NCBI GenBank assembly: GCA_930633525.1
Contig: CAKNFP010000001.1
Coordinates: 4,624,091 to 4,688,090 of the forward strand
Reading direction: 5' to 3'
Origin: Hyphomicrobiales bacterium
GTDB lineage: Bacteria > Pseudomonadota > Alphaproteobacteria > Rhizobiales > Beijerinckiaceae
Length of the DNA: 64,000 nt
The notes under the pieces: model-generated
The model's input: only the letters and a program-made list of their open reading frames with translations
The model's database searches: none
What the model was told of the DNA's origin: nothing
Made by a program: the position numbers and the translations under genes
Shown: one piece after another, positions 32,339 to 43,638 of the stretch
Numbering within the stretch: the first letter of the stretch is position 1
Layout: every line of letters starts with the position of its first letter

Positions 32339-32830
32339 TCAAGGGGTCTCATCATCATCTGCTTTTGAGGGGCGGGCATAGGGGTGTGAGTTCATGCCAT
32401 CCGGTCCCGCATCGTCGTCGTCATCCTCGCCCGGATGCGAGGAGAGGTCGGCCTGCACTTTGTGGGAATGCAGCAGGCTGTCGATGCGAGCCGCCTCGTC
32501 GAAGCTCTCGTCGAGGCGGAAGCGGATATCGGGCATGAATTTGATGCTGAGGCGCCGTGACAGCTCGCCGCGCAGGAAGCGGCGATGGCGCTGGAGGGCT
32601 TCGACCACCGCCTTCTCGTCCTTGCCGCCGAGGGGCATGACATAGATCGTCGCCAGCTTGAGATCCGGCGACATCCGCACTTCGGGAATGGTGATCACAT
32701 GTGAAGTGACGACGTCGTCGATCAGATCGCCGCGCGTCAGTATCTCGGCCATCGCATGGCGGACGAGTTCGCCGACGCGCAACGCGCGTTGGCTCGGGCC
32801 TGGGCCCGTGTCGAATCTCTTTTTTGGCAT
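32339..32830 (-). CDS. rbfA: Ribosome-binding factor A
   Basis: KH-fold factor for late maturation of the 30S subunit, 163 residues. Features are [40 protein letters not shown] strands, and [20 protein letters not shown]. An acidic C-terminal tail ([12 protein letters not shown]) of about 35 residues extends beyond the core fold, common in alphaproteobacteria. It follows infB after a 177 bp gap with a strong hairpin and precedes truB. Confidence 0.96.
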   Translation of the reverse strand: MPKKRFDTGPGPSQRALRVGELVRHAMAEILTRGDLIDDVVTSHVITIPEVRMSPDLKLATIYVMPLGGKDEKAVVEALQRHRRFLRGELSRRLSIKFMPDIRFRLDESFDEAARIDSLLHSHKVQADLSSHPGEDDDDDAGPDGMNSHPYARPSKADDDETP

Positions 32831-32954
32831 AGTTCCCTACCCCCGGGGTCGGACCGGGCTCTTCAAAGCCTGCTTCATCCCCGATCCCATGTAGCGGTCA
32901 TCGTGCTACGGGCCTCTGGACGACGCGGTTTCGTGTTCCAAGACAAGCTTCCCA

Positions 32955-32988
32955 ACACGACCATGCGTAGGCTCACGCCTGGTCGTGT
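32955..32988. repeat. Inverted repeat between infB and rbfA
   Basis: ACACGACCA pairs with TGGTCGTGT, with an inner GCGT/ACGC pairing, 20 bp after the infB stop. No T-run follows, so it is more likely a processing or stability element than an intrinsic terminator. Confidence 0.6.
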
Positions 32989-33007
32989 CAGGGGACGGCG
33001 CGTCCGA

Positions 33008-35752
33008 TCAAAGCGTGCGCTTGATCTCTTCGACGCGATAGCACTCGATGAGATCGCCGGCGCGCATGTCCTGATAATTCTCGAAGGCCATGCCGCATTC
33101 CTGGCCGGCGACGACTTCCTTCGCATCGTCCTTGAAGCGCTTGAGCTGGCTGAGCTTGCCTTCGTGGATGACCACGTTGTCGCGGATGAGGCGCACGTTG
33201 GCACCGCGCTCCACCGTGCCGTCCAGCACGCGGCAACCGGCGATCTTGCCGACCTTCGAGACGTCGAAGATCTCGAGGATCTGCGCTTCGCCCAGACGGT
33301 GCTCGCGAAGCGTCGGAGCCAGAAGGCCCGACATCGCCAGTTTCACATCGTCCACGAGGTCGTAGATGATGTTGTAGTAGCGGATCTCGACGCCAGTGCG
33401 TTCGGCAGCCTCGCGCGTTTCCCTGTTGGCTCGCACGTTGAAGCCGAGGATGACCGCGTTGAAGGCTTCCGCGAGCGTGACATCGCTCTCGGTGATGCCG
33501 CCGACGCCGGAGTGCAGCACACGAGCGGTGACTTCATCGTTCCCAAGCTTATCGAGCGCACCGACAATGGCCTCGACCGAGCCCTGCACGTCACCCTTGA
33601 CGAGGAGCGCGAACTCCTTGCGGCCGGTGCCTTCCTTGAGGTCGCGCATCATGTCAGTCAGCGAACGGGCGGCCGTCACGCCACGCGCCGCGGCGCGATC
33701 GCGCTTCTGACGCTCACGATAGCCGGTGATCTCACGGGCGCGCGCCTCGTTCTCGACGACCGCGACGCGATCGCCGGCCTCGGGCGTGCCGTTGAAGCCG
33801 AGCACCTCGGCCGGAACCGACGGACCGGCCTCCTTGAGCTGCTCGCCGGTATCGGCAATCAGGGCGCGGACGCGGCCATATTCGGCACCTGCGACAACGA
33901 TGTCGCCGACCTTCAGCGTGCCGCGCTGGACAAGCACGGTCGCGACCGGGCCACGGCCGCGATCGAGCTTGGCCTCGACCACGGTGCCTTCTGCGGCGCG
34001 GTCCGGGTTTGCCTGCAGATCGAGAATTTCGGACTGAAGCTGCAGGCCTTCCAAGAGCTTGTCGAGGTTGGTGCCGGCCTTCGCCGAGACCTCGAATTCG
34101 AGGGTGTCGCCGCCCAAGGACTCAACGACGATCTCGTGCTGGAGCAGTTCCGTGCGCACGCGCTGCGGATTGGCTTCCGGCTTGTCGATCTTGTTGATCG
34201 CCACGATCAGCGGGACATTGGCCGCTTTGGCGTGGTTGATGGCTTCAACCGTCTGCGGCATGACGCCGTCATCGGCGGCCACGACGAGCACGACGATATC
34301 CGTCACCTTCGCGCCACGGGCGCGCATCGCCGTGAAGGCGGCGTGGCCGGGCGTGTCGATGAAGGTGATCTTGCCACCGAGCGGCGAGGTCACCTGATAG
34401 GCGCCGATGTGCTGCGTGATGCCGCCCGCTTCGCCGGACACGACATTGGCGTGGCGGATGGCATCGAGCAACGAGGTCTTGCCGTGGTCGACGTGGCCCA
34501 TGATGGTCACGACCGGCGGGCGAGGCAGGAGCGTCGCTTCCTGGTCGGGCGCATCGAACAGGCCTTCTTCCACGTCCGATTCGGCCACGCGCTTGACGGT
34601 GTGGCCGAGTTCCTCGGCGATCAGCTGGGCCGTATCGGCGTCAATCACGTCGGTGATCTTGTGCATCTCGCCCTGCTTCATCAGCAGGCGGATGACGTCG
34701 ACGCCACGCTCGGCCATGCGGTTCGCCAGTTCCTGGATCGTGATGGTCTCAGGAATAACGACCTCGCGGCTGAGCTTTTCCTTCGGCTCGTTCGCGGAAC
34801 CCTTCATGCGCTGCAGACGGCGGCGATAGGCGGCTGCGGAATGCGTGCGCTCCTCCTCGGCCGTGTGGGCCGTGGCGAGTGTCAGGCGACCGCGGCGACG
34901 ATCGTCCGTCCCGGGCGTTTTCGGAGCCTTGGGCGGCGGAGCGGGAGGCCGTCCCGGCACGCCGCTCGGGCGACGAATGACGCGCGGTGCTTCCGATTCC
35001 GATTCAAGCGGGCGCGGACGGCTGGAGGGAACGGTCGCATTGAGCGGCGCGCGGCGTGGCGCGCCGCTTGGCTGGGCCGCCCCGGCGGGACGCGCGGCGC
35101 CGCCGCTGCTCGAGCCGGTTTCAGGCCGACGCGGAGCGGCTGGCGCTTCCGTACGCGGTGCCTGGGACGCCGGTGCCGCGGACTGGCCAGTGGTTTCGGT
35201 TCCAAGGCGACGGCGCGCCTCGTCCTCTGCCTTGCGCTTGCGGTCATCTTCCTGACGGCGCCGTTCGTCTTCCTCGCGCTTGCGGGCTTCCGCCGCCTCA
35301 CGCTCGACGCGCTCCTGCGCCTCGCGGACAGCACGACGCTTTGCCTCTTCCTCGGCATGGCGGCGCTCTTCGGTCTCGCGGCGCTTGGCTTCCGTCAAGG
35401 CCTGCAGGCGCGCATCGCGCTCGTCGTCGGTCAAGGTCCGCAGAACCACGCCGGTGGGGCGCGAAGACGACTGCGCGGAACGCTGGGACTGCTGACCCGG
35501 CCGCTGGGGCTGCCTCGCCGGGGTCGGCGCTGGCTTGGGCGGCGCAACGGGTGGCGTCGGCGCGGCGGGAGCACCTTCCTTGACATCGCCCGGTCCGATG
35601 ACGCGACGCTTCACCTTCTCAACCACAACGGATTTGGTCCGCCCGTGGGAGAAGCTCTGGCGCACTACGCCCTGTTCGACTGGGCGCTTCAGCGTCAACG
35701 TCTTCGACGTCACGCTCAGCGTCTTGTCGGTCGGGTTTTTTGTATCACTCAT
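33008..35752 (-). CDS. infB: Translation initiation factor IF-2
   Basis: GTPase that places initiator tRNA on the 30S subunit; 914 residues. The N-terminal IF2-associated region ([40 protein letters not shown]) is followed by long charged coiled-coil and Pro/Ala-rich segments, then IF2_N ([20 protein letters not shown]), the G domain with [20 protein letters not shown] and NKIDKP, and the C-terminal domains. The ATG at 35752 is inside the end of the ylxR-like gene (8-bp overlap), implying coupling. The frame is open to 35932 but without the family start. Confidence 0.97.
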   Translation of the reverse strand: MSDTKNPTDKTLSVTSKTLTLKRPVEQGVVRQSFSHGRTKSVVVEKVKRRVIGPGDVKEGAPAAPTPPVAPPKPAPTPARQPQRPGQQSQRSAQSSSRPTGVVLRTLTDDERDARLQALTEAKRRETEERRHAEEEAKRRAVREAQERVEREAAEARKREEDERRRQEDDRKRKAEDEARRRLGTETTGQSAAPASQAPRTEAPAAPRRPETGSSSGGAARPAGAAQPSGAPRRAPLNATVPSSRPRPLESESEAPRVIRRPSGVPGRPPAPPPKAPKTPGTDDRRRGRLTLATAHTAEEERTHSAAAYRRRLQRMKGSANEPKEKLSREVVIPETITIQELANRMAERGVDVIRLLMKQGEMHKITDVIDADTAQLIAEELGHTVKRVAESDVEEGLFDAPDQEATLLPRPPVVTIMGHVDHGKTSLLDAIRHANVVSGEAGGITQHIGAYQVTSPLGGKITFIDTPGHAAFTAMRARGAKVTDIVVLVVAADDGVMPQTVEAINHAKAANVPLIVAINKIDKPEANPQRVRTELLQHEIVVESLGGDTLEFEVSAKAGTNLDKLLEGLQLQSEILDLQANPDRAAEGTVVEAKLDRGRGPVATVLVQRGTLKVGDIVVAGAEYGRVRALIADTGEQLKEAGPSVPAEVLGFNGTPEAGDRVAVVENEARAREITGYRERQKRDRAAARGVTAARSLTDMMRDLKEGTGRKEFALLVKGDVQGSVEAIVGALDKLGNDEVTARVLHSGVGGITESDVTLAEAFNAVILGFNVRANRETREAAERTGVEIRYYNIIYDLVDDVKLAMSGLLAPTLREHRLGEAQILEIFDVSKVGKIAGCRVLDGTVERGANVRLIRDNVVIHEGKLSQLKRFKDDAKEVVAGQECGMAFENYQDMRAGDLIECYRVEEIKRTL

Positions 35753-36473
35753 TCCGCTCGAATCCTGCGCCTTCGCGTTCATCCACCACCGGGCCTTGCG
35801 GCCCCGTGCCCAATTCGTCCAATGTACCGTCCGACGGGCCCGCCCTGGGTTCGTCATCCGCCACATAGCGCGCCAATCGACGCCAGCGCGCCATAAACAC
35901 TTCGCTGCCAGGGCCTGCGATGAGGGCTGCATGTATCACATGTGCCCGGCCCAATGCCAAATCCAAATCGCCTTCAGCGAAAACATCGACGACCGCAACG
36001 GCCGACGAAGTTTCCGGAAAGCCCCTCCGCATCGCCTGCGCGAGTTTGCGCCGGCCATCCGGAGCCGCCTCGCTGGCATGGAGCAAGGCTGCCACGTTGC
36101 CCTTCTCCGCCGCTTCCTCAACCTTGCCGAAACCGGTCACCACGGCGCCTGCCTTATTGGCGAGCGCGAGCGCCTGCAAGGTATCGCGGCGGAGCAAGGC
36201 CGCCACTTCGTCGGCCAGCGCCGGCGAAGTCACCACATCCTGCTTGAGGCTGCGCCCGAAGGCGCGCCTCTTGACCGCCTGCCGCACCGCTGATGCGGTA
36301 CCGGTGACCCAGACGCCGCGCCCCGGGAGCCGGCGGCGCAGATCCGGAACCATCGTCCCATCAGGGCCGGCAACGAAGCGGATCAGCTCATCGGGATCCT
36401 TGACTTCGCGCGTCACCGCGCAAAGCCGCTCCTCCCGCCGCAGATCCACCGTTGCGTCGCGTCGGCGCGACAT
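35745..36473 (-). CDS. YlxR-type RNA-binding protein with L7Ae-like C-terminal domain
   Basis: A 242-residue protein between nusA and infB. The first 90 residues are a YlxR (DUF448) domain: [20 protein letters not shown] and [11 protein letters not shown]. The next part resembles an L7Ae/L30e-like RNA-binding fold: [20 protein letters not shown]. The tail is acidic and unstructured. The position nusA-ylxR-infB is conserved throughout bacteria, pointing to a role in transcription or translation initiation; the exact function is unclear. Its stop overlaps the infB start. Confidence 0.93.
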   Translation of the reverse strand: MSRRRDATVDLRREERLCAVTREVKDPDELIRFVAGPDGTMVPDLRRRLPGRGVWVTGTASAVRQAVKRRAFGRSLKQDVVTSPALADEVAALLRRDTLQALALANKAGAVVTGFGKVEEAAEKGNVAALLHASEAAPDGRRKLAQAMRRGFPETSSAVAVVDVFAEGDLDLALGRAHVIHAALIAGPGSEVFMARWRRLARYVADDEPRAGPSDGTLDELGTGPQGPVVDEREGAGFERNE

Positions 36474-36488
36474 GGCGGTCTCCTATCC

Positions 36489-38171
36489 TCATCTCTCTGC
36501 GGCCGGGGCTTCACTGCCCTCGGCCTGCGTCTGTTCGTCGGCATCCGTGGCACCCTCGGCATCCGCCTCGGTGGCCTCGGTCTCCTCGCCGTCTTCGGCT
36601 TCCTCGGCTGGCTGCTCAAGCTCGCTGGCGTCGATCCAGCCCACGCGGACGCGGGCCGACATGATCATGCCTTCCGCCTCGGCCTTGGACACCTCCAGGT
36701 CATCGAGGATGCCCTTGTGCTTGGTCGTCTCCTGGCCCTTGCGCTCGGTCCATCCCGCCAGTTCGTCGGTCGCGCAGCCGGCAAGGTCCTCGATCGTCTT
36801 GATGTCGTTCTCGCCGAACGCAACCAGCATGGCGGTCGTCACACCGTCGATCTCACGCAGCTCATCCGATACGCCGAGCTCCTGACGCCGTGCATCGAGC
36901 TCCGCCTCGACACGTGCCAGGTAATCCTGCGCGCGTGCCTGGATTTCAGCAGCCGTATCGTCGTCGAAGCCCTCGATCGTTGCAAGTTCCGAGGGCTCCA
37001 CGAAGGCAATTTCCTCGACCGAACGGAAGCCTTCCGAGGCCAGCAACTGGCCGACGACCTCGTCGACGTCGAGCTGTTCCATGAAGGTGTTGGTGCGCTC
37101 GATGAATTCTTTCTGCCGGCGCTCCGATTCCTCGGCCTCCGTCAGGATGTCGATGTCCCAGCCGGTGAGCTGTGACGCGAGCCGCACGTTCTGGCCGCGG
37201 CGGCCGATGGCGAGCGACAGCTGCTCATCGGGCACCACCACCTCGATACGCTCGGAATCCTCGTCGAGCACCACCTTGACGACCTCGGCCGGCTGCAGCG
37301 CGTTGACGATGAAGGTGGCGTTGTCGACGGACCACGGAATGATGTCGATTTTCTCGCCCTGGAGCTCGCCGACCACGGCCTGCACGCGCGAACCGCGCAT
37401 ACCGACGCAGGCGCCGACGGGATCGATGGAGGAATCACGCGAGATCACCGCGATCTTGGCGCGAGAGCCGGGGTCGCGGGCCACCGCCTTGATCTCGACG
37501 ATGCCGTCGTAGATCTCCGGCACTTCCTGCGCGAACAGCTTCGCCATGAATTGCGGATGAGTGCGCGAGAGGAAGATCTGCGGTCCACGCGTCTCGCGGC
37601 GAACGTCATAAACATAGGCGCGGATGCGGTCACCCGGGCGGAAAGTCTCGCGCGGAATGAGCTCGTCGCGGCGCACGATCGCTTCGCCACGGCCGAGATC
37701 GACGATCACATTGCCGTATTCGGCGCGTTTCACGACGCCGTTCACGATCTGCCCGATGCGATCCTTGAATTCCTCGTACTGGCGATCGCGCTCGGCCTCA
37801 CGGACCTTCTGCACGATCACCTGCTTCGCGGACTGGGCCGCGATGCGACCGAAATCGAACGGAGGCAGCGTATCGGAGATCACGTCGCCGATCTGGGCGG
37901 CGGGGTTATGGCGCCGCGCCTGGACAAGGCCGATCTGGGTCGATGAATTCTCGACCTCGTCGACAACGAGAAGGTGACGCGCGAGGCGCAGTTCGCCCGT
38001 ACGGGGATTGATTTCCGCGTGAATGTCGGTCTCGGCGCCATAGCGGGACCGCGCCGCCTTGGCGATCGCGTCCTCCATGGCCGCGAGCACGATACCGCGG
38101 TCAATCACTTTTTCCCGCGCGACGGCGTCGGCGATCTGCAGGAGCTCGAGCCTGTTGGCGCTCACCGCCAT
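36489..38171 (-). CDS. nusA: Transcription termination/antitermination protein NusA
   Basis: RNA polymerase-associated elongation factor, 560 residues. The N-terminal polymerase-binding domain (SANRLELLQIADAVAREKVI) is followed by S1 (GVVKRAEYGNVIVDLGRGEA), KH1 and KH2 (GACVGMRGSRVQAVVGELQG; LSLAIGRRGQNVRLASQLTG) and two helix-hairpin-helix acidic repeats. The C-terminal tail is Glu/Ala/Asp-rich (about 45 residues). It starts 21 bp after rimP and ends 15 bp before the ylxR-like gene, so it belongs to the same operon. Confidence 0.98.
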   Translation of the reverse strand: MAVSANRLELLQIADAVAREKVIDRGIVLAAMEDAIAKAARSRYGAETDIHAEINPRTGELRLARHLLVVDEVENSSTQIGLVQARRHNPAAQIGDVISDTLPPFDFGRIAAQSAKQVIVQKVREAERDRQYEEFKDRIGQIVNGVVKRAEYGNVIVDLGRGEAIVRRDELIPRETFRPGDRIRAYVYDVRRETRGPQIFLSRTHPQFMAKLFAQEVPEIYDGIVEIKAVARDPGSRAKIAVISRDSSIDPVGACVGMRGSRVQAVVGELQGEKIDIIPWSVDNATFIVNALQPAEVVKVVLDEDSERIEVVVPDEQLSLAIGRRGQNVRLASQLTGWDIDILTEAEESERRQKEFIERTNTFMEQLDVDEVVGQLLASEGFRSVEEIAFVEPSELATIEGFDDDTAAEIQARAQDYLARVEAELDARRQELGVSDELREIDGVTTAMLVAFGENDIKTIEDLAGCATDELAGWTERKGQETTKHKGILDDLEVSKAEAEGMIMSARVRVGWIDASELEQPAEEAEDGEETEATEADAEGATDADEQTQAEGSEAPAAER

Positions 38172-38192
38172 GTCGTCAATCCTCTCGTTTGG

Positions 38193-38939
38193 TCACTCGT
38201 TGGTGGAAGGCTTCTCACCAGAAGGCTTGCCGGCCTTCTTGCCCTGGCGATTGGGCCCACCCTTGGTCTTGGCGTCTTTGGCTTTTCCTTTGCCCGCCCA
38301 GCCCGGCCTGTTGTCGTTGTCGGCCTCGTCCGGCACCGCGTCCACATCCTCGATGTCGACATCGTCTCCGAGATCCTGGAGCTCTCGGTGCTTGTCGCGG
38401 CGAAGCGTCTCGCGGATCAGCTCGTCCGTGAGGACGAGGCGCGCCTCGGTGATGTCGGCGAGCGGCACCATAACGTCCACGACCTCGTCCGGCTTGGCAT
38501 CGAGGCGCTCGATACGCGCCGCCTCTCCATCCAGGCCGCGCAGCAAGCCGCGGAAACGCTTGCGGCCCTCGACGGGCAGAGCGGTTTCCACCTTCGCCTC
38601 ATGACCCGCCCAGCGTTCGAAATCGGATCGGCGCACCAAAGGCCGATCAATTCCCGGCGAGGAGATCTCGAGGTGATAGGCGCGGTCGATTGGATCTTCG
38701 AGATCGAGCACCGGCGATATGGCCCGGCTTATGGCTTCGCAGCCCTCGACGTTCATGGAACCGTCAGGCCGTTCAGCCATGATCTGGACGGTGCAGCCGT
38801 TCATGCCGTTGATCTTGACCCGCACCAAACGGAAGCCGAGATCGGCGAGCACGGGCTCGACGATGGTGGCCACGCGCGCAGCCACGCCCTTTTCGGCAAT
38901 TACACGGTGTTCCATCAGTTGCAGATCAGTCTCGGTCAA
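38193..38939 (-). CDS. rimP: Ribosome maturation factor RimP
   Basis: Needed for 30S subunit maturation; first gene of the nusA-infB operon. The core has [60 protein letters not shown] and [20 protein letters not shown]. The C-terminal 60 residues are acidic then Lys/Gly-rich. I chose the TTG at 38939 (248 residues; [17 protein letters not shown]). The frame is open to an ATG at 39014, but that would run through the terminator-like hairpin at 38973-38996; an ATG at 38915 is the other option. Confidence 0.92.
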   Translation of the reverse strand: MTETDLQLMEHRVIAEKGVAARVATIVEPVLADLGFRLVRVKINGMNGCTVQIMAERPDGSMNVEGCEAISRAISPVLDLEDPIDRAYHLEISSPGIDRPLVRRSDFERWAGHEAKVETALPVEGRKRFRGLLRGLDGEAARIERLDAKPDEVVDVMVPLADITEARLVLTDELIRETLRRDKHRELQDLGDDVDIEDVDAVPDEADNDNRPGWAGKGKAKDAKTKGGPNRQGKKAGKPSGEKPSTNE

Positions 38940-38963
38940 ATGGGGCCCTACTCGATTTTCCAG

Positions 38964-38996
38964 AACAAAAAGGAGCGGACCCGCAGGGGCCCACTC
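38964..38996 (-). terminator. Intrinsic terminator in front of rimP
   Basis: On the minus strand GAGTGGGCCC pairs with GGGTCCGCTC around CTGC (two G-T pairs), followed by CTTTTTG. It lies between the isomerase gene and rimP, which read the same way. It could end the isomerase transcript, or act as an attenuator in the rimP-nusA leader if that promoter lies upstream. Confidence 0.7.
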
Positions 38997-39101
38997 TCCG
39001 TCACGGTTCACCATGAACCATTCTGGATGATCAGGATGCGGGGAACATAGACCTCAAGCCGCTCAAGCGCAAGACCGGGGCGGCAGAAAACCCGCGTCGG
39101 C

Positions 39102-39734
39102 TTACAGCATGCCGCCAGGGCGCTCGCCGGCGGCCCAGGCAATGGCTTCCTCAAGCCGGTCGTTGCCCCAGAACAATTCGCCGTCACCGGTGAGAAAGGT
39201 GGGCGAGCCGAAAAGCCCACGGGAGCGGGCCTCCTCGGTTTGGGCGCGCAATCGCGCCTTTACGCTCGGGCTTTGCGACTCGGCGATGGCGCGGCCGGCG
39301 TCGATGCCGAGCTTCGTCAGGACGGAGGCCAGCACATCCGCGTCCGACATGGGACGGCCCTCGCCAAAGGTGGCGGCGAACAGCGCCCGCGAAAACGGGC
39401 CGGCCTGGTCGCTGTCGCGCAGATGAAGGCCAAGGCGAACGGCGGCCAGACTGTTGGGTGGAAAGTTTGCAGGGGCCTTGAAGGGCAGGCCGTATTTCGC
39501 GCTTTGCCGCGCGAGATCGCGCCAGTGATAGCGCCCTTTGGCGGGAAAAAGGTTGAACGGGGAATCCGACCATCCCTGCGCGGCGAATATCGGTCCGAGC
39601 AGGAAGGGCCGCCAGCGGACATCGACAGCGTGGATTTCCGCGAGGGCTTCAATCCGCATCGCAGCCAGATAGGCGTAAGGCGACGCGAAATCATACCAGA
39701 AATCCAGCTGATGGCGGTGCACGCTGCGCTCCAT
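39102..39734 (-). CDS. 2-hydroxychromene-2-carboxylate isomerase family protein (DsbA-like fold)
   Basis: A 210-residue member of the glutathione-dependent isomerase family (NahD-like, kappa-class GST/DsbA fold). Features are LDFWYDFASPYAYLAAMRIE, in which the serine corresponds to the catalytic Ser of the family, VRWRPFLLGPIFAAQGW, and GLFGSPTFLTGDGELFWGND with the cis-proline. No aromatic degradation genes are adjacent, so a naphthalene role is doubtful; many relatives act as general GST-like or disulfide proteins. Confidence 0.9.
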   Translation of the reverse strand: MERSVHRHQLDFWYDFASPYAYLAAMRIEALAEIHAVDVRWRPFLLGPIFAAQGWSDSPFNLFPAKGRYHWRDLARQSAKYGLPFKAPANFPPNSLAAVRLGLHLRDSDQAGPFSRALFAATFGEGRPMSDADVLASVLTKLGIDAGRAIAESQSPSVKARLRAQTEEARSRGLFGSPTFLTGDGELFWGNDRLEEAIAWAAGERPGGML

Positions 39735-40019
39735 TTTATTGAGTCAAGCACCAGTCAGGACAGTGGGAAGATGGCGTCAATACGACGACGATGTCGAGAT
39801 CGAATAATATCGAAGCACAAAATACCACTTACACCGTCACGCTTCCTTTTGCTGCGGGCAGACTGGGCGCGTTTTTTTGGACGGCCTCGCCAAATCGTCG
39901 CATCTTTGTCGTATCCGCGGTGCTCGAACGGCTTGCGCCCCTTGGCGCGCGCACTATAGTCCCGCGGCATCCCATGCAGGCCGCGTAAGCGGCCGCGTTT
40001 GTCGACGAGATCTGAACCC

Positions 40020-41263
<1,244 letters not shown>

Positions 41264-41267
<4 letters not shown>

Positions 41268-42013
41268 CAGCCACTGGGGGGACGCCGACGGATCCCGCGC
41301 CCCCCTCCGGCCAGCCGGCGCCACGCCGGCCGCGCGCTAAGAAGGTAGCGGTTCTGCGCCTCGGCCGTATCGCCGGCGTGCCCATTGAAGTCGATAGCGG
41401 CTTCCTTCTGGTCGCGGTCCTTCTGGCCGCTCCCTATTGGCTCGCGGGCCGACCCGCGACCATGGCGCTGGGAGCAGGCTTTGTCGTCCTGCTCGGCTTT
41501 TCGGTCCTGGTGCATGAGCTCGCGCATTCAAGGGTCGCGCGGCTGTTCGACATTCCCTCGCAGGCGATCCGGCTTAACGCTTTTGGCGGTGTCGCCCATC
41601 TCAAATGGATGCCGAAGACGCCTTGGAAGGCGGTCGCCATCCTGCTCGCGGGGCCTTTGAGCAATCTTGTTCTCTACGGTCTTTTCGAGGCCGCGCTGGG
41701 CTTTACAACCCGCGAGACGCCGCCTCTGCTCCGCGCCTTCCTCGATATCGGCAGCTGGATCAATGTTTCGCTGGGGCTGTTCAATCTCCTGCCTGCCTTT
41801 CCGCTTGATGGCGGGCGCAGCGCCTATGTCCTTCTCGCCCCCGTCATCGGTAAGAGAGCCGCGGGCCTGACGATTGCGCTCTGCGGCCTCGCCCTCGTTG
41901 CCGCGCTCGTCGCATTTTCATTCCGCTACGGTCTCTGGCTGCTCGTGATCGCGCTCATCCTGGCGCAACCCAACCTCGCGGTGTTCAAGCGGGCCCGTCA
42001 GGAAGCCGCCTGA
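41264..42013 (+). CDS. Site-2 protease family membrane metalloprotease (M50)
   Basis: Intramembrane zinc protease of 249 residues with about six hydrophobic segments. The zinc motif is HELAH inside [18 protein letters not shown], and the second motif [12 protein letters not shown] supplies the third ligand. Its GTG start overlaps the argG stop (GTGA), so it is translationally coupled to argG. No PDZ or CBS domain is attached; the substrate is unknown. A Pro/Ala-rich N-terminal 25 residues precede the first helix. It overlaps the convergent exporter gene by 29 bp at the 3' end. Confidence 0.9.
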
Positions 42014-43226
42014 TTTCCCTTTCGCCGTCCTGCAGGGCGACTGTTGTTCGGGACCGGCTGCGCAGCCCGAAATTGACCAGGATCGCCAGGAGCCCCATGA
42101 CGGGCATGATGGTCATCAGCGCGATATAGGGGTCGGCAAAGAACGCCGAGATGGCCGAGCCCGCGAGGCCTCCGGCGATTTGCAGAAAGCCGACCATGGC
42201 GGCGGCGGCCCCTGCGATGCGTGGAAAATTCGCAAGTGCGCTGGTGGTGGCACCGGGCATGGTGAGCGCGAGGCCGAAGGCCCAGAACATCACGGGCACC
42301 ATGACCGTCAGGAACGATGGCTCGTGAAACAGCGCGATGAAAAACCCGAGCGAGGCGGTGAACGTGAAGCATAGTCCGATGGAGATGATGCGTTCGGCGC
42401 CGAGATAGGTGATGAAGCGTGCGGTGAGGAAAGAGCCAAGCGCGTAGGATCCGGACTGCAGCATCATCCCGAGACCGAACACGATCGGGCTCAGGCCCAC
42501 TTCGCTGATGAGAACGAAAGGCAGAAGGGTGGCGAGCGTGTAGAGCCCACCGGTAACCAGTGCCAGAAGGAAGCCGGCCCGCAGAAAAGCCCGGTCCGTG
42601 AGCAGGGTCTTGTAGCTCGCCATGAACTGCCGCGGCCGGGCCATGTTGGGATCAGGCTGGCTGTTGGTCTCGCGCGTCGCGAAGAGGAGCACGCCAATTG
42701 CCGCCGCCGCATAGGCGGCCATCAAGACGAACAGGCTGCGCCAGTTGAAGACACTGAGGGTAAGGCCGCCAAGCACCGGGGAAAAGGCGGGCCCCACGGC
42801 GAGCATCAGCCCTATCAGGCTCATGATTCGCACGGAAGCGGCACCGGTAAACTGATCGCGCACCATGGCGCGCGAAATGGCAACGCCGGCGGCGGCACCT
42901 GTGCCCTGCAGAATGCGGCCGGCCAGGAGCCAGCCGATCGAGGGGGACCAAATTGCAATCAGGCTGCCGACCAGATGGAGCGAGAAGAAGCCGATCGCGA
43001 TGGGGCGCCGTCCATAGGCATCTGACAACGGGCCACAGGCAAGCTGCGCCAGCGCATAGCCGATGAAATAGGCAGTGATGGTCAGCTTGATGGCGGCCGA
43101 CGATGTCGCGAGTTCGTCGACGAGCGTTGGCATGGCCGGTGTATACAGGGCAAGGCTGACCGGGCCCAGCGCGACCAGGAAGGCCCCCAGTATCGCCGTA
43201 TAGCGCTCCGTCATGACCGTTGGCAT
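41985..43226 (-). CDS. Bcr/CflA family multidrug efflux MFS transporter
   Basis: Inner-membrane 12-helix drug/proton antiporter, about 413 residues. Features are LGPVSLALYTPAMPTLVDEL in helix 1, the motif-A loop GPLSDAYGRRPIAIGF, and the helix 5 motif GILQGTGAAAGVAISRAMVR-like segment. I start at 43226 (MPTVMTERY), preceded by GGAAATCC; an ATG four codons later is nearly as good, and the frame is open to 43379 without membrane-like sequence. Substrates are not predictable; relatives export bicyclomycin, chloramphenicol or cysteine. Confidence 0.9.
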   Translation of the reverse strand: MPTVMTERYTAILGAFLVALGPVSLALYTPAMPTLVDELATSSAAIKLTITAYFIGYALAQLACGPLSDAYGRRPIAIGFFSLHLVGSLIAIWSPSIGWLLAGRILQGTGAAAGVAISRAMVRDQFTGAASVRIMSLIGLMLAVGPAFSPVLGGLTLSVFNWRSLFVLMAAYAAAAIGVLLFATRETNSQPDPNMARPRQFMASYKTLLTDRAFLRAGFLLALVTGGLYTLATLLPFVLISEVGLSPIVFGLGMMLQSGSYALGSFLTARFITYLGAERIISIGLCFTFTASLGFFIALFHEPSFLTVMVPVMFWAFGLALTMPGATTSALANFPRIAGAAAAMVGFLQIAGGLAGSAISAFFADPYIALMTIMPVMGLLAILVNFGLRSRSRTTVALQDGEREIRRLPDGPA

Positions 43227-43638
43227 GCGGATTTCCGGCCCTCCCCCCGGGGGGGCTGGGTGTCGCGGTCGTCCTGTGACACCACCGGCGCGACGGCGTC
43301 GTGGACGAAGGAGCGGCTTGCTCCTGACATGTCTACGGCCGTTTTCCAACCCGCCATGCCCATCGCCATCGGGCTGCACCTCCCCAGGTGCCAGCTGCCC
43401 GATAACGGCTCTTGCTTAGGGGGGAGAGGCGGCGAGGTCAATGCGGCGGTGGCTTCGTCCATTGGCCAATTGCTACGCTACACGTTGCCGTGGCAGCGAT
43501 TTCGCCGTATATGCAGCGCAACATGCGCGGCTGCGGACCTCGAGAGGTTCGCGGCCCGTTATTCATATTGTCATCGTCAATCTGCTAACACCGGCCCTGA
43601 TCCGCAAGGTTCCGAGAGGGTCGCGGCCAGGAAAAACC
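43227..43638. other. Divergent promoter region of MFS gene and typA
   Basis: About 410 bp. The frame of typA stays open back to 43441, but the extension lacks family similarity. A G/C-rich run CCCCCCGGGGGGG lies near 43244-43257. No operator or RNA gene was recognised. Confidence 0.5.

Noticed and set aside
32756..35896. Very long open frame on the plus strand, about 1046 codons, opposite infB and rbfA
   Set aside because: It is antisense to a clear infB gene; its Asp/His/Arg-rich sequence is the usual shadow of high-GC coding DNA and matches no family.
39974..39988. Four-codon mini-ORF (Met-Gln-Ala-Ala-stop) with a hairpin upstream of argG
   Set aside because: No arginine codons, no ribosome site, and too short to distinguish from chance; not an attenuation leader of known type.
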